Both the position numbers and the translations under genes were made by a program. A stretch of DNA of 64,000 nt from Chitinophaga niabensis (GTDB taxonomy: Bacteria; Bacteroidota; Bacteroidia; Chitinophagales; Chitinophagaceae), in NCBI RefSeq assembly GCF_900129465.1, contig NZ_FSRA01000002.1, positions 186,001-250,000 on the forward strand, written 5' to 3'. Position 1 is the stretch's first letter; the number at the start of each line of letters is the position of its first letter. Positions 34,718-43,495 of this stretch are shown one piece after another. The notes beneath the pieces are model-generated. The model had not been told where the DNA came from and searched no databases. It saw only the letters and a list, made by a program, of their open reading frames with translations.

Positions 34718-37700
34718 TTAAAATTGAAGGTTTACACCAAATGTATACGTCTGCACAGGTCTGTTTGTACCCGGCAGCCAGTCAGGATTATAGCCTTTGC
34801 TATTGGCTTGCCATATGAGGCCCAGGTCCCTGCTTTGTGCAAAAATCTTCAGGTTATCGATATGCATGGTACGGGTAAGTTTCCTTGGCAAATTATAATC
34901 CAGCGTGAGTTCCTTACATTCTATATAAGAAGAACTTTCAACCAGGCTGCTCAATGCCGGCGCATAACGGTCCCACAGGTAAAGTTTTGTTTCATTGGGA
35001 TTTGCAAAACCCGGAATATCAGGATTGCCTGCCAGTACATCATTCACATATTTGTTCACGAACACCTTACCAGAACCGATAGTGGCTGAATAGTTAAATC
35101 CGGGATTACGGTAAACCCCACCCAGCTTTCCAACAAAGATCGCCGTTAACGTAAAGTTGTATGCCTGGATCGTATTCACCCAACCCAATGTATGCGGAGG
35201 CGTGGTGGTACCTTCATAATTCAGGAATGGCAATCCCAACCCACGGTTGTACAGGGCCACATCATTGAATGATTGTAAAGTTCCTTTAGGGCCTTGCACT
35301 TGCGCAATACCATCCTTCATGCCTTTGTAAGTAAAGGAATACAATGCATTCACCGGACGCCCCTCCACAAACTCTCCGGCTATCAGTTGGTACACATACA
35401 GGGAAGGACTATAAAGACTGTTGATCCTGTTATGATTGTAAGCATAGTTAAAGGAGGTGGTGTAACGAACAGGTGTATTCGGTATATCCAGGTTTACCCC
35501 CAGGGTCAGTTCAATCCCTTTATTGGTGATGCCAGCATTATTGAATTTCTGGATAGTGGTGCCGGAAGCTGCAGGTAATGCGATATTACCGATGATCCCC
35601 TCTCCTTTTTTATTATAGATATCTATGGATCCAAAGAGTTTGTTCTTCAACATGGCAAAATCGATCCCCAGGTTCGTACTGGTTGTTTTCTCCCAACGCA
35701 GGCCCGGATTACCATTATCTGCTATGGTAGCAGTGATGGTGCCGGTATTTGCATTCAGGCTGGAACCCACATTCAGTAATGCTTTGGTGGAAGTAGACCT
35801 TTCTACATTCCCATTCTTACCATAGGTAAGGCGAAGTTCCAGGCGGTCAAACAGGTCCGCATCTTTCATGAAATCTTCTTCTTTCGCATTCCATTTGGCG
35901 CCTACAGACCACAGAGGCGACCAGCGCAATGCCGGGTCATCTGTAATAAAGTTCGATGCGTCACTTCTTACACTACCTGAAAGGGTATACTTGTGATTGT
36001 AAGTGTAAGAGGCATTGCCGTAAAAAGAAACAAACTTGTTCCGCTCCCAGCCCAATACAGTATTTCCTCCCGGAACAGTAGCAGTGCTCCCGATGAAATT
36101 CGTCAGCAGATCAAGCGAACTTCCATATCCATAAGGTGGTACGGTAGCCTGAAGCTTATCAGAAAAATATCCATATATATAAGGATTGGCCTGCGTGGTA
36201 TTCGTGGTCTGGGACAATTCCATACCTGCAATAACGGATATGCCATGTTTTCCCGCCAATGTTCTGTCAAAGCTAAGTTGATTACGTAACAGATAACTTT
36301 CAAGGTTGGTATTACTCAGATCAAACTGGCGGCCACTGGCATCTGTAAACGTGCGTGGTTTCAGGATACCGCCTTTAGGAATGAAGGAGCGCCCCACTGT
36401 TTTGGTATTATTGTTATACTCTGTAAGTGTATTTATTAAACTCCGGGCATAGAAGCTATTCTCACTATAAAAATCCGCATAGTCTGTTTTACCTCTTTCA
36501 TACTGGAATTTAGCATCAAAGGTGAGCCCCTTCAACAGTCTCACATTCAGCCCTGCCTGTATCCTCGCATTGAGGGCTTCACTGTTTAGCTTTCTGCTGT
36601 TAACCTCACGGAGCAGATTGTAGGACCAGTCTGAATAAGGGAACTTATTAAAAGGTATAAGTGCCAGTTGTTCCCTGTTATAGGTTTTCAGATTTGTACC
36701 ATAACTACCATCTGCGTTCAGCAACATTTCATAAGGAGAGAGGTCCTGTATCTCGGAAATAGTAGCCCCGCTGGTTTCACGTTTTCTATATTGCAGATTA
36801 GCACCGATATTAAAGTTCAGGAAATTTGTAAGTTTAAAATCATTGTTCAGATTGATGTTAAAACGATTGGAACTATTTCCCTTGTAAGCACCTTTTTCAC
36901 TTTCATACATCACGGAAGCGTATGTTTTAGTACGGTCTGTTCCTGCCTGCAGGCTTACATTATACTGGTTAAGGATGGCCCTTTGCATGAGTTGGTCCCT
37001 GATCTGGGAACGATTACTGGTTTTGCTTAAACGGTCCAGCCCTGCATTCATATCTGCCGTGCTGATCTGTCCGTTCTTATTGGCAAACAAAAGTTCCTGT
37101 GCCAGCGTCAGCGAATTGGTGACATCTGTAAAACCGCCTGCGTATGGAATAAAGAACCAGCTATTATCAAAAGCCTTCCGCTCGTATGCTACCTGATCTG
37201 CTGAGTTGGCTTGTGTAAGCACCTGGTCAAGGTTCACCATTTTGGAGATCCGGGTAAAGGCACTCGCATTCACCTGTAATTTGCCACCTGTTCTTGCTTT
37301 TTTGGTAACAATTACGATCACACCATTCGCTGCACGCGCCCCCCATATGGAAGCAGCTGCTGCATCCTTTAATACCGTTACAGACTCTACATCGTTGGGA
37401 TTAATATCAGAGAAGTCGCTGCTGGCTATCGGGAAACCATCCACTACAATTAAAGGCCTCCTGTCTGCATACAAAGTAGTGTTACCGCGAATGAGGAAGC
37501 TCATGCTCCCATCTTCATTTTCTTTTGCCTGCATGCCTGCTACTAAGCCCTGCAATGCAGTAGATATATTAGATACCGGCCGTTTGCTCAGCATCTCTTT
37601 GCCTACGGTTGTGAAAGAACCCGTAGCGCGCTCTTTGGAAATAGTTTGATAACCGGTTATCATTACCTGTTGTAATGCTTCAGACGCCAGTTCCAGTTGT

Positions 37701-38332
37701 ATGTTCAGGACACTGCCTTCCTCAGTATACACTTCCTTCGTTTTATAACCAATAAAAGAAATGATCAGCACGGCTTTACCCCGTAATCCTTTTACCTCAA
37801 ACGTTCCATCCTGACCAGTGGTAACGGTGTTGCTGGTATTTTTAACCCGCACGGTGGCACCCGGCAATGGTGTTCCTTTATCATCTGTTACCCTTCCACG
37901 CACATCTATCAATACTATGCCCGAAGGTTTCCACAACACAGGTTTGCGGGAAAGGATGATATCCTTCCCATCGATACGGAAATTCAGCGGCTGGTCCTGC
38001 AGCACGATCTTCAGGAAGCCCTCCAGCGGAAGGTCCTTAACAGTCAATGAAACAGGGCGGGTATCCTCCAGCAGGTCGCGGTTATAAAAAACCACGTAGC
38101 CAGTTTGTTTTTTAATGGTAGAAAAAATGTTCTTTAAGGAAACATCTTTTCCGGAAAGTGTAACAGATTGCCCCGATCCCTTAGCGTGCGCACTCAGAAA
38201 AACAACCGTAAGTAAAAAAGCGGTCAGTCTCATCACTAACAAGATTTTGGTTAGAGCCCGCGGGCCTGCAGACCGGCATTTCCCGGTCATAGCCCACCCG
38301 GGCCTGATAGCAGATTTTTGCATAAATTGCAT
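34718..38332 (-). CDS. SusC/RagA-family TonB-dependent outer-membrane transporter with STN domain
   Basis: The long frame has 1204 residues. The hydrophobic signal peptide starts at internal Met34 (MRLTAFLLTVVFLSAHAKG, base 38233), leaving a basic 33-residue leader if the first ATG is used; I kept the long frame because the choice is not resolvable. Domains in order are STN (about 56-130, SLKNIFSTIKKQTGYVVFYN), carboxypeptidase-like regulatory domain (about 142-225, VRGRVTDDKGTPLPGATVRV), plug with LKDAAAASIWGARAANGVI, and a barrel ending QTYTFGVNLQF. It imports the ligand of the downstream SusD. Between it and FecR lies a 189-base space with a strong terminator-like hairpin on the opposite strand. 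Confidence 0.95.
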   Translation of the reverse strand: MQFMQKSAIRPGWAMTGKCRSAGPRALTKILLVMRLTAFLLTVVFLSAHAKGSGQSVTLSGKDVSLKNIFSTIKKQTGYVVFYNRDLLEDTRPVSLTVKDLPLEGFLKIVLQDQPLNFRIDGKDIILSRKPVLWKPSGIVLIDVRGRVTDDKGTPLPGATVRVKNTSNTVTTGQDGTFEVKGLRGKAVLIISFIGYKTKEVYTEEGSVLNIQLELASEALQQVMITGYQTISKERATGSFTTVGKEMLSKRPVSNISTALQGLVAGMQAKENEDGSMSFLIRGNTTLYADRRPLIVVDGFPIASSDFSDINPNDVESVTVLKDAAAASIWGARAANGVIVIVTKKARTGGKLQVNASAFTRISKMVNLDQVLTQANSADQVAYERKAFDNSWFFIPYAGGFTDVTNSLTLAQELLFANKNGQISTADMNAGLDRLSKTSNRSQIRDQLMQRAILNQYNVSLQAGTDRTKTYASVMYESEKGAYKGNSSNRFNINLNNDFKLTNFLNFNIGANLQYRKRETSGATISEIQDLSPYEMLLNADGSYGTNLKTYNREQLALIPFNKFPYSDWSYNLLREVNSRKLNSEALNARIQAGLNVRLLKGLTFDAKFQYERGKTDYADFYSENSFYARSLINTLTEYNNNTKTVGRSFIPKGGILKPRTFTDASGRQFDLSNTNLESYLLRNQLSFDRTLAGKHGISVIAGMELSQTTNTTQANPYIYGYFSDKLQATVPPYGYGSSLDLLTNFIGSTATVPGGNTVLGWERNKFVSFYGNASYTYNHKYTLSGSVRSDASNFITDDPALRWSPLWSVGAKWNAKEEDFMKDADLFDRLELRLTYGKNGNVERSTSTKALLNVGSSLNANTGTITATIADNGNPGLRWEKTTSTNLGIDFAMLKNKLFGSIDIYNKKGEGIIGNIALPAASGTTIQKFNNAGITNKGIELTLGVNLDIPNTPVRYTTSFNYAYNHNRINSLYSPSLYVYQLIAGEFVEGRPVNALYSFTYKGMKDGIAQVQGPKGTLQSFNDVALYNRGLGLPFLNYEGTTTPPHTLGWVNTIQAYNFTLTAIFVGKLGGVYRNPGFNYSATIGSGKVFVNKYVNDVLAGNPDIPGFANPNETKLYLWDRYAPALSSLVESSSYIECKELTLDYNLPRKLTRTMHIDNLKIFAQSRDLGLIWQANSKGYNPDWLPGTNRPVQTYTFGVNLQF

Positions 38333-38392
38333 TGTGTGGTTGGTAAATAATTGACTTCTAACAGGTGTCGATAGGGATCAGCCAGGCAATTC

Positions 38393-38429
38393 GGCCGGAG
38401 TGGAGCAAACACGCCGGCCTCTTTTTTTT
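38393..38429 (+). terminator. Terminator-like hairpin on the antisense strand of the FecR-SusC junction (locus 3)
   Basis: On the plus strand a stem GGCCGG-A-GTG pairs with CAC-G-CCGGCC (38393-38402 with 38410-38419, one A-G mismatch) around the loop GAGCAAA and runs into CTTTTTTTT after one base. No plus-strand gene lies upstream: both neighbours are on the minus strand. It could end a short antisense RNA covering the SusC leader, as suggested for the other two FecR-SusC junctions. A small hairpin GGTAC/GTACC at 38463-38477 is the only other structure in the gap 38333-38521. Confidence 0.6.
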
Positions 38430-38521
38430 AATGGTTGATCTTACGCAATAGATTGCTGTAGCGGTACTTTCAGTACCACCAGCTCATGACTAATGTTCCA
38501 TATATGATAAGTGTATTTTCC

Positions 38522-39634
38522 CTATTTCCTTACGATCAGCTGCCTGCCTTTGATCTCAAAATGGACCTCGGCATCCCGCAGCGCTTCTATTAATCCCGCT
38601 AAACTTTTATTCCTGCTCAATTCCCCGCCAAAGCGGATATCCGGCACACCGCCTGCATATACCACTTCAATATCGTACCAGCGTTCCAGCTCCTGCATCA
38701 CTTCTTTGAAGCTGGCGCCTTCAAAATTGAAGAGACCATTTTTCCAGGCCATTATTTTATCAACATCAGGATTGCCCACTACTTTAATATCATCAGACAA
38801 TTGTGCCTGCTGGCCCGGTTGCAGTATCACATGTTTACCGTTCTGCAAACCGCTTACCTTCACAGCACCTTCCAATAATGTAGTACTCAATCCATCATAA
38901 GCATTAATATTAAAATGCGTGCCCAGCACTTCCACTTTCATATTCCCGGCCTGCACTTCAAAAGGCCTGGCCGCATCTTTCACTACTTCAAAATATACTT
39001 CCCCCGTTACCTCTACTTTCCTTTCACGACCACTAAACGTAGTAGGATAACGTAATGTGGAGGCGGCATTCATCCACACCCTGGTGCCATCGGACAATCT
39101 TACCTGGAACTGGCCGCCTTTTGGAGTGGTAAGGGTATTAAAACTGATCACACCCTCATTACTACCACCGTCATATATCAACTGGCCCCCGGCCTGCTTT
39201 ACAGCTATGCCACCCTGTTGTATCACCTGGTTCCCTGTACTATCCAATGTAACCACAGATCCATCTGCCAGCGTGAGCATGGCCTTGTTACCTCCCGGCG
39301 CAACATCCTGCACCGCCAATGTTTTCGCTTCAGGCGATGGCTGGGAAAAACGGTAAAGCCCCCCCGTTACCACTAAAACAATAATGGCTGCCGCGGCAGC
39401 ATATTTTATCCAACCCAGGCGTACAGGCCTGCGTTTTGTAATATCTTTAAATATCGCATCCAGATCATGTTCTGCATCTGCAGCATACACCCTGTTAGCC
39501 AATACCTCACCCCACAGAACTTCTGCCTCCTGCGCAGGGTAATTGTTCCGGATAAATGCTTCCAATTGCGCAAATTCTTCCGGGCTGATGGTTTCATCCA
39601 GGTACTTCTGAAACAATATTTTAAAATCCTGCAT
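38522..39634 (-). CDS. FecR-family anti-sigma factor
   Basis: This 370-residue protein has a cytoplasmic N-terminus (FKILFQKYLDETISPEEFAQL), a transmembrane helix at about 78-97 (YAAAAAIIVLVVTGGLYRF), and a periplasmic FecR domain (TTPKGGQFQVRLSDGTRVWMN, GEVYFEVVKDAARPFEV, VLGTHFNIN). A DUF4974 C-terminus follows (FEGASFKEVMQELERWYDIEVVY through AEVHFEIKGRQLIV). It should bind the ECF sigma factor encoded 70 bases upstream and respond to the STN domain of the SusC encoded 189 bases downstream, giving the complete signalling set that the other two loci lack in part. Confidence 0.95.
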   Translation of the reverse strand: MQDFKILFQKYLDETISPEEFAQLEAFIRNNYPAQEAEVLWGEVLANRVYAADAEHDLDAIFKDITKRRPVRLGWIKYAAAAAIIVLVVTGGLYRFSQPSPEAKTLAVQDVAPGGNKAMLTLADGSVVTLDSTGNQVIQQGGIAVKQAGGQLIYDGGSNEGVISFNTLTTPKGGQFQVRLSDGTRVWMNAASTLRYPTTFSGRERKVEVTGEVYFEVVKDAARPFEVQAGNMKVEVLGTHFNINAYDGLSTTLLEGAVKVSGLQNGKHVILQPGQQAQLSDDIKVVGNPDVDKIMAWKNGLFNFEGASFKEVMQELERWYDIEVVYAGGVPDIRFGGELSRNKSLAGLIEALRDAEVHFEIKGRQLIVRK

Positions 39635-39704
39635 TTTGGTGGTATTACATATAATGACGGGTGAAAGGGAAAAAGGAGAACATTCCTTTTAAAAAAAATT
39701 ATTC

Positions 39705-40298
39705 TTAATATGAAATCAGCAGGAAACCAAACAGGAATACCAGTTTGTCTGCATGTTTTTCCAGGTATTTCCGGATGGCCATCAAAGCCCTCACCATATA
39801 AACTTTAGAGGAAAGCGGGGTGATCTTCAACTGTTGCGCGATCTCTTCATGTTTGAACCCTTTCAGCCGGCCCAATGTAAATACCTGCTTCAATTGCGGT
39901 TGCAAAGTATCCACCGCATCCTGCAAAAGCCGGCCCAGTTCTTTGTTTTCCAGTAAACGCTGGGGAGTGCTTTCGGTATAGGTAAAGTAGGATTGCAGGA
40001 ATTCCGTATTGGACTCCCTGAAAACCTTGTTGTGAATATGATCGTGAATGAGATTGCGGCTGATGGTATATAAAAAGGCTGGGAAATTACGCACCTCCTC
40101 CATTTTAGTACGGTTCAGCCACACCTTGAGGAAAATATCCTGCGCCAGGTCCCTGGCCTGTTCCGGAGATTTTGTAAGCCGGAGCGCAGCACCATATACC
40201 TGGCTCCAGTAATGCCTGAAGAGTTGCTGAAATGCGTTTTCGTCTCCCTGTGCCAACAGGCGGAGCAAGTCCCTCTCGTTATCTAAATTTTCATACAT
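39705..40298 (-). CDS. ECF-type RNA polymerase sigma factor
   Basis: This 197-residue protein has sigma region 2 at about 18-85 (AFQQLFRHYWSQVYGAALRL, QARDLAQDIFLKVWLNR, FPAFLYTISRNLIHDHI) and region 4 at about 127-180 (LQPQLKQVFTLGRLKGFKHEEIAQQLKITPLSSKVYMVRAL). A purine-rich AGGGGG lies about 10 bases before the ATG. The protein ends in a hydrophobic tail (KLVFLFGFLLISY), like the sigma factor at 19107. It heads the operon sigma-FecR-SusC-SusD-thioredoxin-thioredoxin, which runs to the terminator at 30132. Confidence 0.95.
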   Translation of the reverse strand: MYENLDNERDLLRLLAQGDENAFQQLFRHYWSQVYGAALRLTKSPEQARDLAQDIFLKVWLNRTKMEEVRNFPAFLYTISRNLIHDHIHNKVFRESNTEFLQSYFTYTESTPQRLLENKELGRLLQDAVDTLQPQLKQVFTLGRLKGFKHEEIAQQLKITPLSSKVYMVRALMAIRKYLEKHADKLVFLFGFLLISY

Positions 40299-40345
40299 CA
40301 GCCTGTCCCCCTGGCAGTAAATGGTTGATTCAGGCTTAAAAGTAG

Positions 40346-40383
40346 CAAAAAAAAAAGGTTACTCTATGCAGAGTAACCCTTTT
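40346..40383 (-). terminator. Intrinsic terminator after the SusC-SusD-DUF5689 operon
   Basis: On the minus strand the stem GGTTACTC/GAGTAACC (40378-40371 with 40364-40357) with the loop TGCATA is followed by an unbroken run of about ten T. It lies 20 bases after the DUF5689 stop and just before the sigma gene on the same strand. Confidence 0.88.
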
Positions 40384-40403
40384 ATGATGATAGATAGAGA
40401 AAA

Positions 40404-41936
40404 TTATTGCTTCAGTACAAAAGCACCTACCCCTTCAATATCAGCGAGAGTAGACGTTTTTTCCAGTGTAATGTAGTTTTGCGTCCTGGCTTTTGTCCAT
40501 TTTGCCAGTGGTATGCTATACTCACCGCCCAGCAGGTAGAAATAACCCTGGTCTGCTGTAAGATAAGGAACGAACATGGTATTGGTACCTGCCCTGTAAT
40601 AAGGCTGGTCTTCCAGCGTGATAGGATTCTTGATATCATACCAGTCGCTGTTCGGGATTCTATATCCTTGCGGAGTGGGTGTTGGCGTATATAAACTACC
40701 TCCTCCGTTCACAAACATGGCATCCACCGGTTTGGAATCTACGGTAACATTGATGCCTTCAAATATAGCCACACCAGTAGCGTTACCACTGTTGGCAAAC
40801 AAACCACCTGTTTTAGTACCAAAGCCATCTCCGTCAGTAGTGGTGTAGTTGAGGCCCCTCACCCATTTAGTGGCAGGAATAGCAGTAGATCCTGAACCGT
40901 TGATCATTCTGCCCGCACCGCCTACATAGAAGAAAGCACCTTTGGCAACAGTACCTGTCGTGATATTGATCTTATAGGTTCGTTGCTGCCCGGTAGCCCA
41001 TCCCTGGGCAGGATAACCTGTAGGGATAGCGGCATTGGGATTGGTGGTAGCCACCATGGCATAGGGTGTCAGGGCAAAGTTGATATCCTTTGTTGCCATG
41101 AACTGCACATACTCATAGTTACCATCTCCGCCTTTCACATCCGTCATCAGACCTGTGATAACAACAGACGGAATGTCTACAACAGCGCTCAGTATTTTAA
41201 CATCCGCAGATCTGCGTATGCGGAAATCCACACCAAGTGAATCAGATTTAGGAGTAGGCTTTACATAAACGATCCCATAATAATTAGCCATGATAGGCAG
41301 CGAGGTATTTGCAAATTCAGCATCCGCATCTGATACCAGTGGAATATTAGCGAAACCGTCATTGAGTGTTTTCACACCTGAAAATACATCTCCCGGAACA
41401 GGTAAGGGATCAAAACCACCTTTTACAATAACACCTAAAGTGCTTTCATATTTCCCGGGGTTCGCCAATATTAAATGAGCCGGTACCCGTGGTGCAGGAA
41501 TAGCATTTCCGGAAGATACTTTCTTAATATCTTTTGTTGTAACACCGGTGATCAGCATCCTGCCATCTACTTTTTTCAGCACTTTACCTTCCATTTCAAT
41601 GATCAGGGAATCACCGGATGTATAATTAGCAGCATCTGCCCCCAATGGTATCGCAATCCCGCGCAATTCATTCAAACGGCGTTTGTCCTGTACTATCAGC
41701 AAACCTTCCACCATATTACCACCGGCAAAATCAGAAACCACCATGGCGGAAAGCTTGGTAGATCCAAGCATATTCTCTTTGGTAAGGGTAAGGTCGGCCC
41801 CCTTATACATACCCCTGATATCGTAGATCGCTATATAAGGACTGATCTCCCCTCCCGGATAGTTGCCATATTTTTCGCATCCCATGAACAGGCACAGGGA
41901 CAGCAAAAAGAAGGAATATATTGTTATACTTTTCAT
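40404..41936 (-). CDS. DUF5689-type surface lipoprotein of a SusC/SusD operon
   Basis: From ATG 41936 (MKSITIYSFFLLSLCLFMGC) the protein has 510 residues, with the lipid-acceptor Cys in LFMGCEKYGNYPGG. The following region matches the DUF5689 pattern as I know it: DIRGMYKGADLTLTKENMLG, AMVVSDFAGGNMVEGLLIVQD, GIAIPLG, YTSGDSLIIEMEG. A second beta-rich part (about 270-505) includes VVITGLMTDVKGGDGNYEYVQFMATKDI, reminiscent of lamin-tail-like domains. It probably sits at the cell surface with the SusC/SusD pair encoded just upstream; such third lipoproteins may bind ligand. An alternative in-frame start lies 24 bases upstream. No enzymatic motif is visible. Confidence 0.8.
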   Translation of the reverse strand: MKSITIYSFFLLSLCLFMGCEKYGNYPGGEISPYIAIYDIRGMYKGADLTLTKENMLGSTKLSAMVVSDFAGGNMVEGLLIVQDKRRLNELRGIAIPLGADAANYTSGDSLIIEMEGKVLKKVDGRMLITGVTTKDIKKVSSGNAIPAPRVPAHLILANPGKYESTLGVIVKGGFDPLPVPGDVFSGVKTLNDGFANIPLVSDADAEFANTSLPIMANYYGIVYVKPTPKSDSLGVDFRIRRSADVKILSAVVDIPSVVITGLMTDVKGGDGNYEYVQFMATKDINFALTPYAMVATTNPNAAIPTGYPAQGWATGQQRTYKINITTGTVAKGAFFYVGGAGRMINGSGSTAIPATKWVRGLNYTTTDGDGFGTKTGGLFANSGNATGVAIFEGINVTVDSKPVDAMFVNGGGSLYTPTPTPQGYRIPNSDWYDIKNPITLEDQPYYRAGTNTMFVPYLTADQGYFYLLGGEYSIPLAKWTKARTQNYITLEKTSTLADIEGVGAFVLKQ

Positions 41937-41963
41937 TGTACTTTTTTTGATAATTAACAACTA

Positions 41964-43484
41964 TTACGGTTTTTGCCACCACACCTGTGTATAGATCTGA
42001 TCTGGTCCCTGTGCGGTTACAGCAAGTTTATAATTGGTAGGATTGGTGGACTGGATCAGCACGGGATAGGTCATCCTTGCAGGCATTACACCATTATTCC
42101 GTAAACCGGCACCCTTAGGTAATACAGGGTGACCTGTACGGCGGTATTCAAACCACTGTTGCAGATCTGCGAGGAAAAGCGCATAGTATTTCTGCAAATG
42201 GATCCGCTCCATTTTGGCATCATCCGTTAAACCTTCTTCCCATTCAATATCGGCAGCCGCCAGGAAGGTCTGGATATCCAGGTTCCAGTTAGGCAGCCAC
42301 ATTTTAATGCTTTCCCTGGCGCCTGCATTATAGAAGGTACCGGCAGAACCATTGATCCATTTCTTTAACGCAGCCTCTGCAAGAATGAATTTCACCTCAC
42401 TTGTATTCATGATCTGTCCGGCCAGCGGTTCTGTTTGCATGGAAACGGCAGAGGTATTGGATAAGAAATAGGCTTTTTTAGGTGGGTTCTCTCCAGGGGC
42501 ATAACCACTTGGAATTCCCAGGTATGCACCGGAAGCCGGTGAAATACCCCATCTGTTAAAAGTACCGTTACCCCAGGGAAGCGGTATGCTGATCCTTGGA
42601 TCGCTCCAGGCCACCAGGTTATCAATAAAGAAACTGGCCAGCCCCGGCGTTCTGAAATCCTGTTCCCTTACTCCACCCACATATGGCGAAACAAGTAATC
42701 CCGCACCCGTCCATCTCAGAATAGCGGAATGGCTACTGTCTGTCATAATAGGATAAGTACTGGCCCTGGTATCTACGATCTCTTTGATCTTTGCGATGGC
42801 CATCGGCGCTACTTCTGCTTTACCGGAAACCCGCATCAGTAATCTTAACTGCAGGGAATTGCAGAATCTGCGCCAAAGGCTGATATTTCCATTATAGACC
42901 GGATCGGCGCTTCCATCGATAGCGGTACCGGTTGTCAGCAAAGTATTGGCGGTATCCAGCATCTTAAAGAGCCCCAGGTATATATCCTTTTGCGCATCAA
43001 ACTTAGGTTCGGTAATACTATCTTCCTTTGCCCTGTTTGATTCGGAAAAAGGCACATCTCCATAGGTATCCGTAAGCATAGAATAGATCCATGCCTGGCA
43101 AACCAGGGAAATACCAGAGTAGGACCTGTTGTAATTCAAACCTGAATCGCTGGCAATCTTATAGATCTCCTTGAAATTGGTCAGTTGAAGATACCAGCCG
43201 TTATACAGGTAGTCTGACCAGCTGGCACGGTAATCATACCTGAAAACTTTTCCTTCTGCATCACTTGCATCTACCGTTACCTGCATTAACTCGTTATTAA
43301 AGTTACGGTTGCGCAACATATTAACGGTAAGGGTCTTTACCAGCGCCGGCCTCAAAAGCTGCGCAGGCAATGCTTCCGGAGAAGCATTTGGATTGGTATT
43401 GATCTTCGTAAAATCTTTTGTACAAGACGTCACGAACAGACCGAGCATCAACACAACACCTGTGATCTTATATATAATCTTCAT
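41964..43484 (-). CDS. SusD/RagB-family lipoprotein (SusD-like group 2)
   Basis: This 506-residue lipoprotein has its acceptor Cys in LFVTSCTKDFTKINTNPN at about residue 21. The opening DFTKINTNPNASPEALPAQL, the stretch SLVCQAWIYSMLTDTYGDVPFSE, and the C-terminal KYYALFLADLQQWFEYRRTGHPVL are typical of the second SusD-like family. It starts 11 bases after the SusC stop and precedes the DUF5689 lipoprotein. It is the ligand-binding lid of that transporter. No regulator is encoded in this operon. Confidence 0.95.
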   Translation of the reverse strand: MKIIYKITGVVLMLGLFVTSCTKDFTKINTNPNASPEALPAQLLRPALVKTLTVNMLRNRNFNNELMQVTVDASDAEGKVFRYDYRASWSDYLYNGWYLQLTNFKEIYKIASDSGLNYNRSYSGISLVCQAWIYSMLTDTYGDVPFSESNRAKEDSITEPKFDAQKDIYLGLFKMLDTANTLLTTGTAIDGSADPVYNGNISLWRRFCNSLQLRLLMRVSGKAEVAPMAIAKIKEIVDTRASTYPIMTDSSHSAILRWTGAGLLVSPYVGGVREQDFRTPGLASFFIDNLVAWSDPRISIPLPWGNGTFNRWGISPASGAYLGIPSGYAPGENPPKKAYFLSNTSAVSMQTEPLAGQIMNTSEVKFILAEAALKKWINGSAGTFYNAGARESIKMWLPNWNLDIQTFLAAADIEWEEGLTDDAKMERIHLQKYYALFLADLQQWFEYRRTGHPVLPKGAGLRNNGVMPARMTYPVLIQSTNPTNYKLAVTAQGPDQIYTQVWWQKP

Positions 43485-43495
43485 TGTTTTTCTGA

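Noticed and set aside
38425..38440. TTAATGGTTGATC repeated near 38429 and 56811
   Set aside because: A 13-base repeat is expected several times by chance in 64 kb, and the surroundings do not match.
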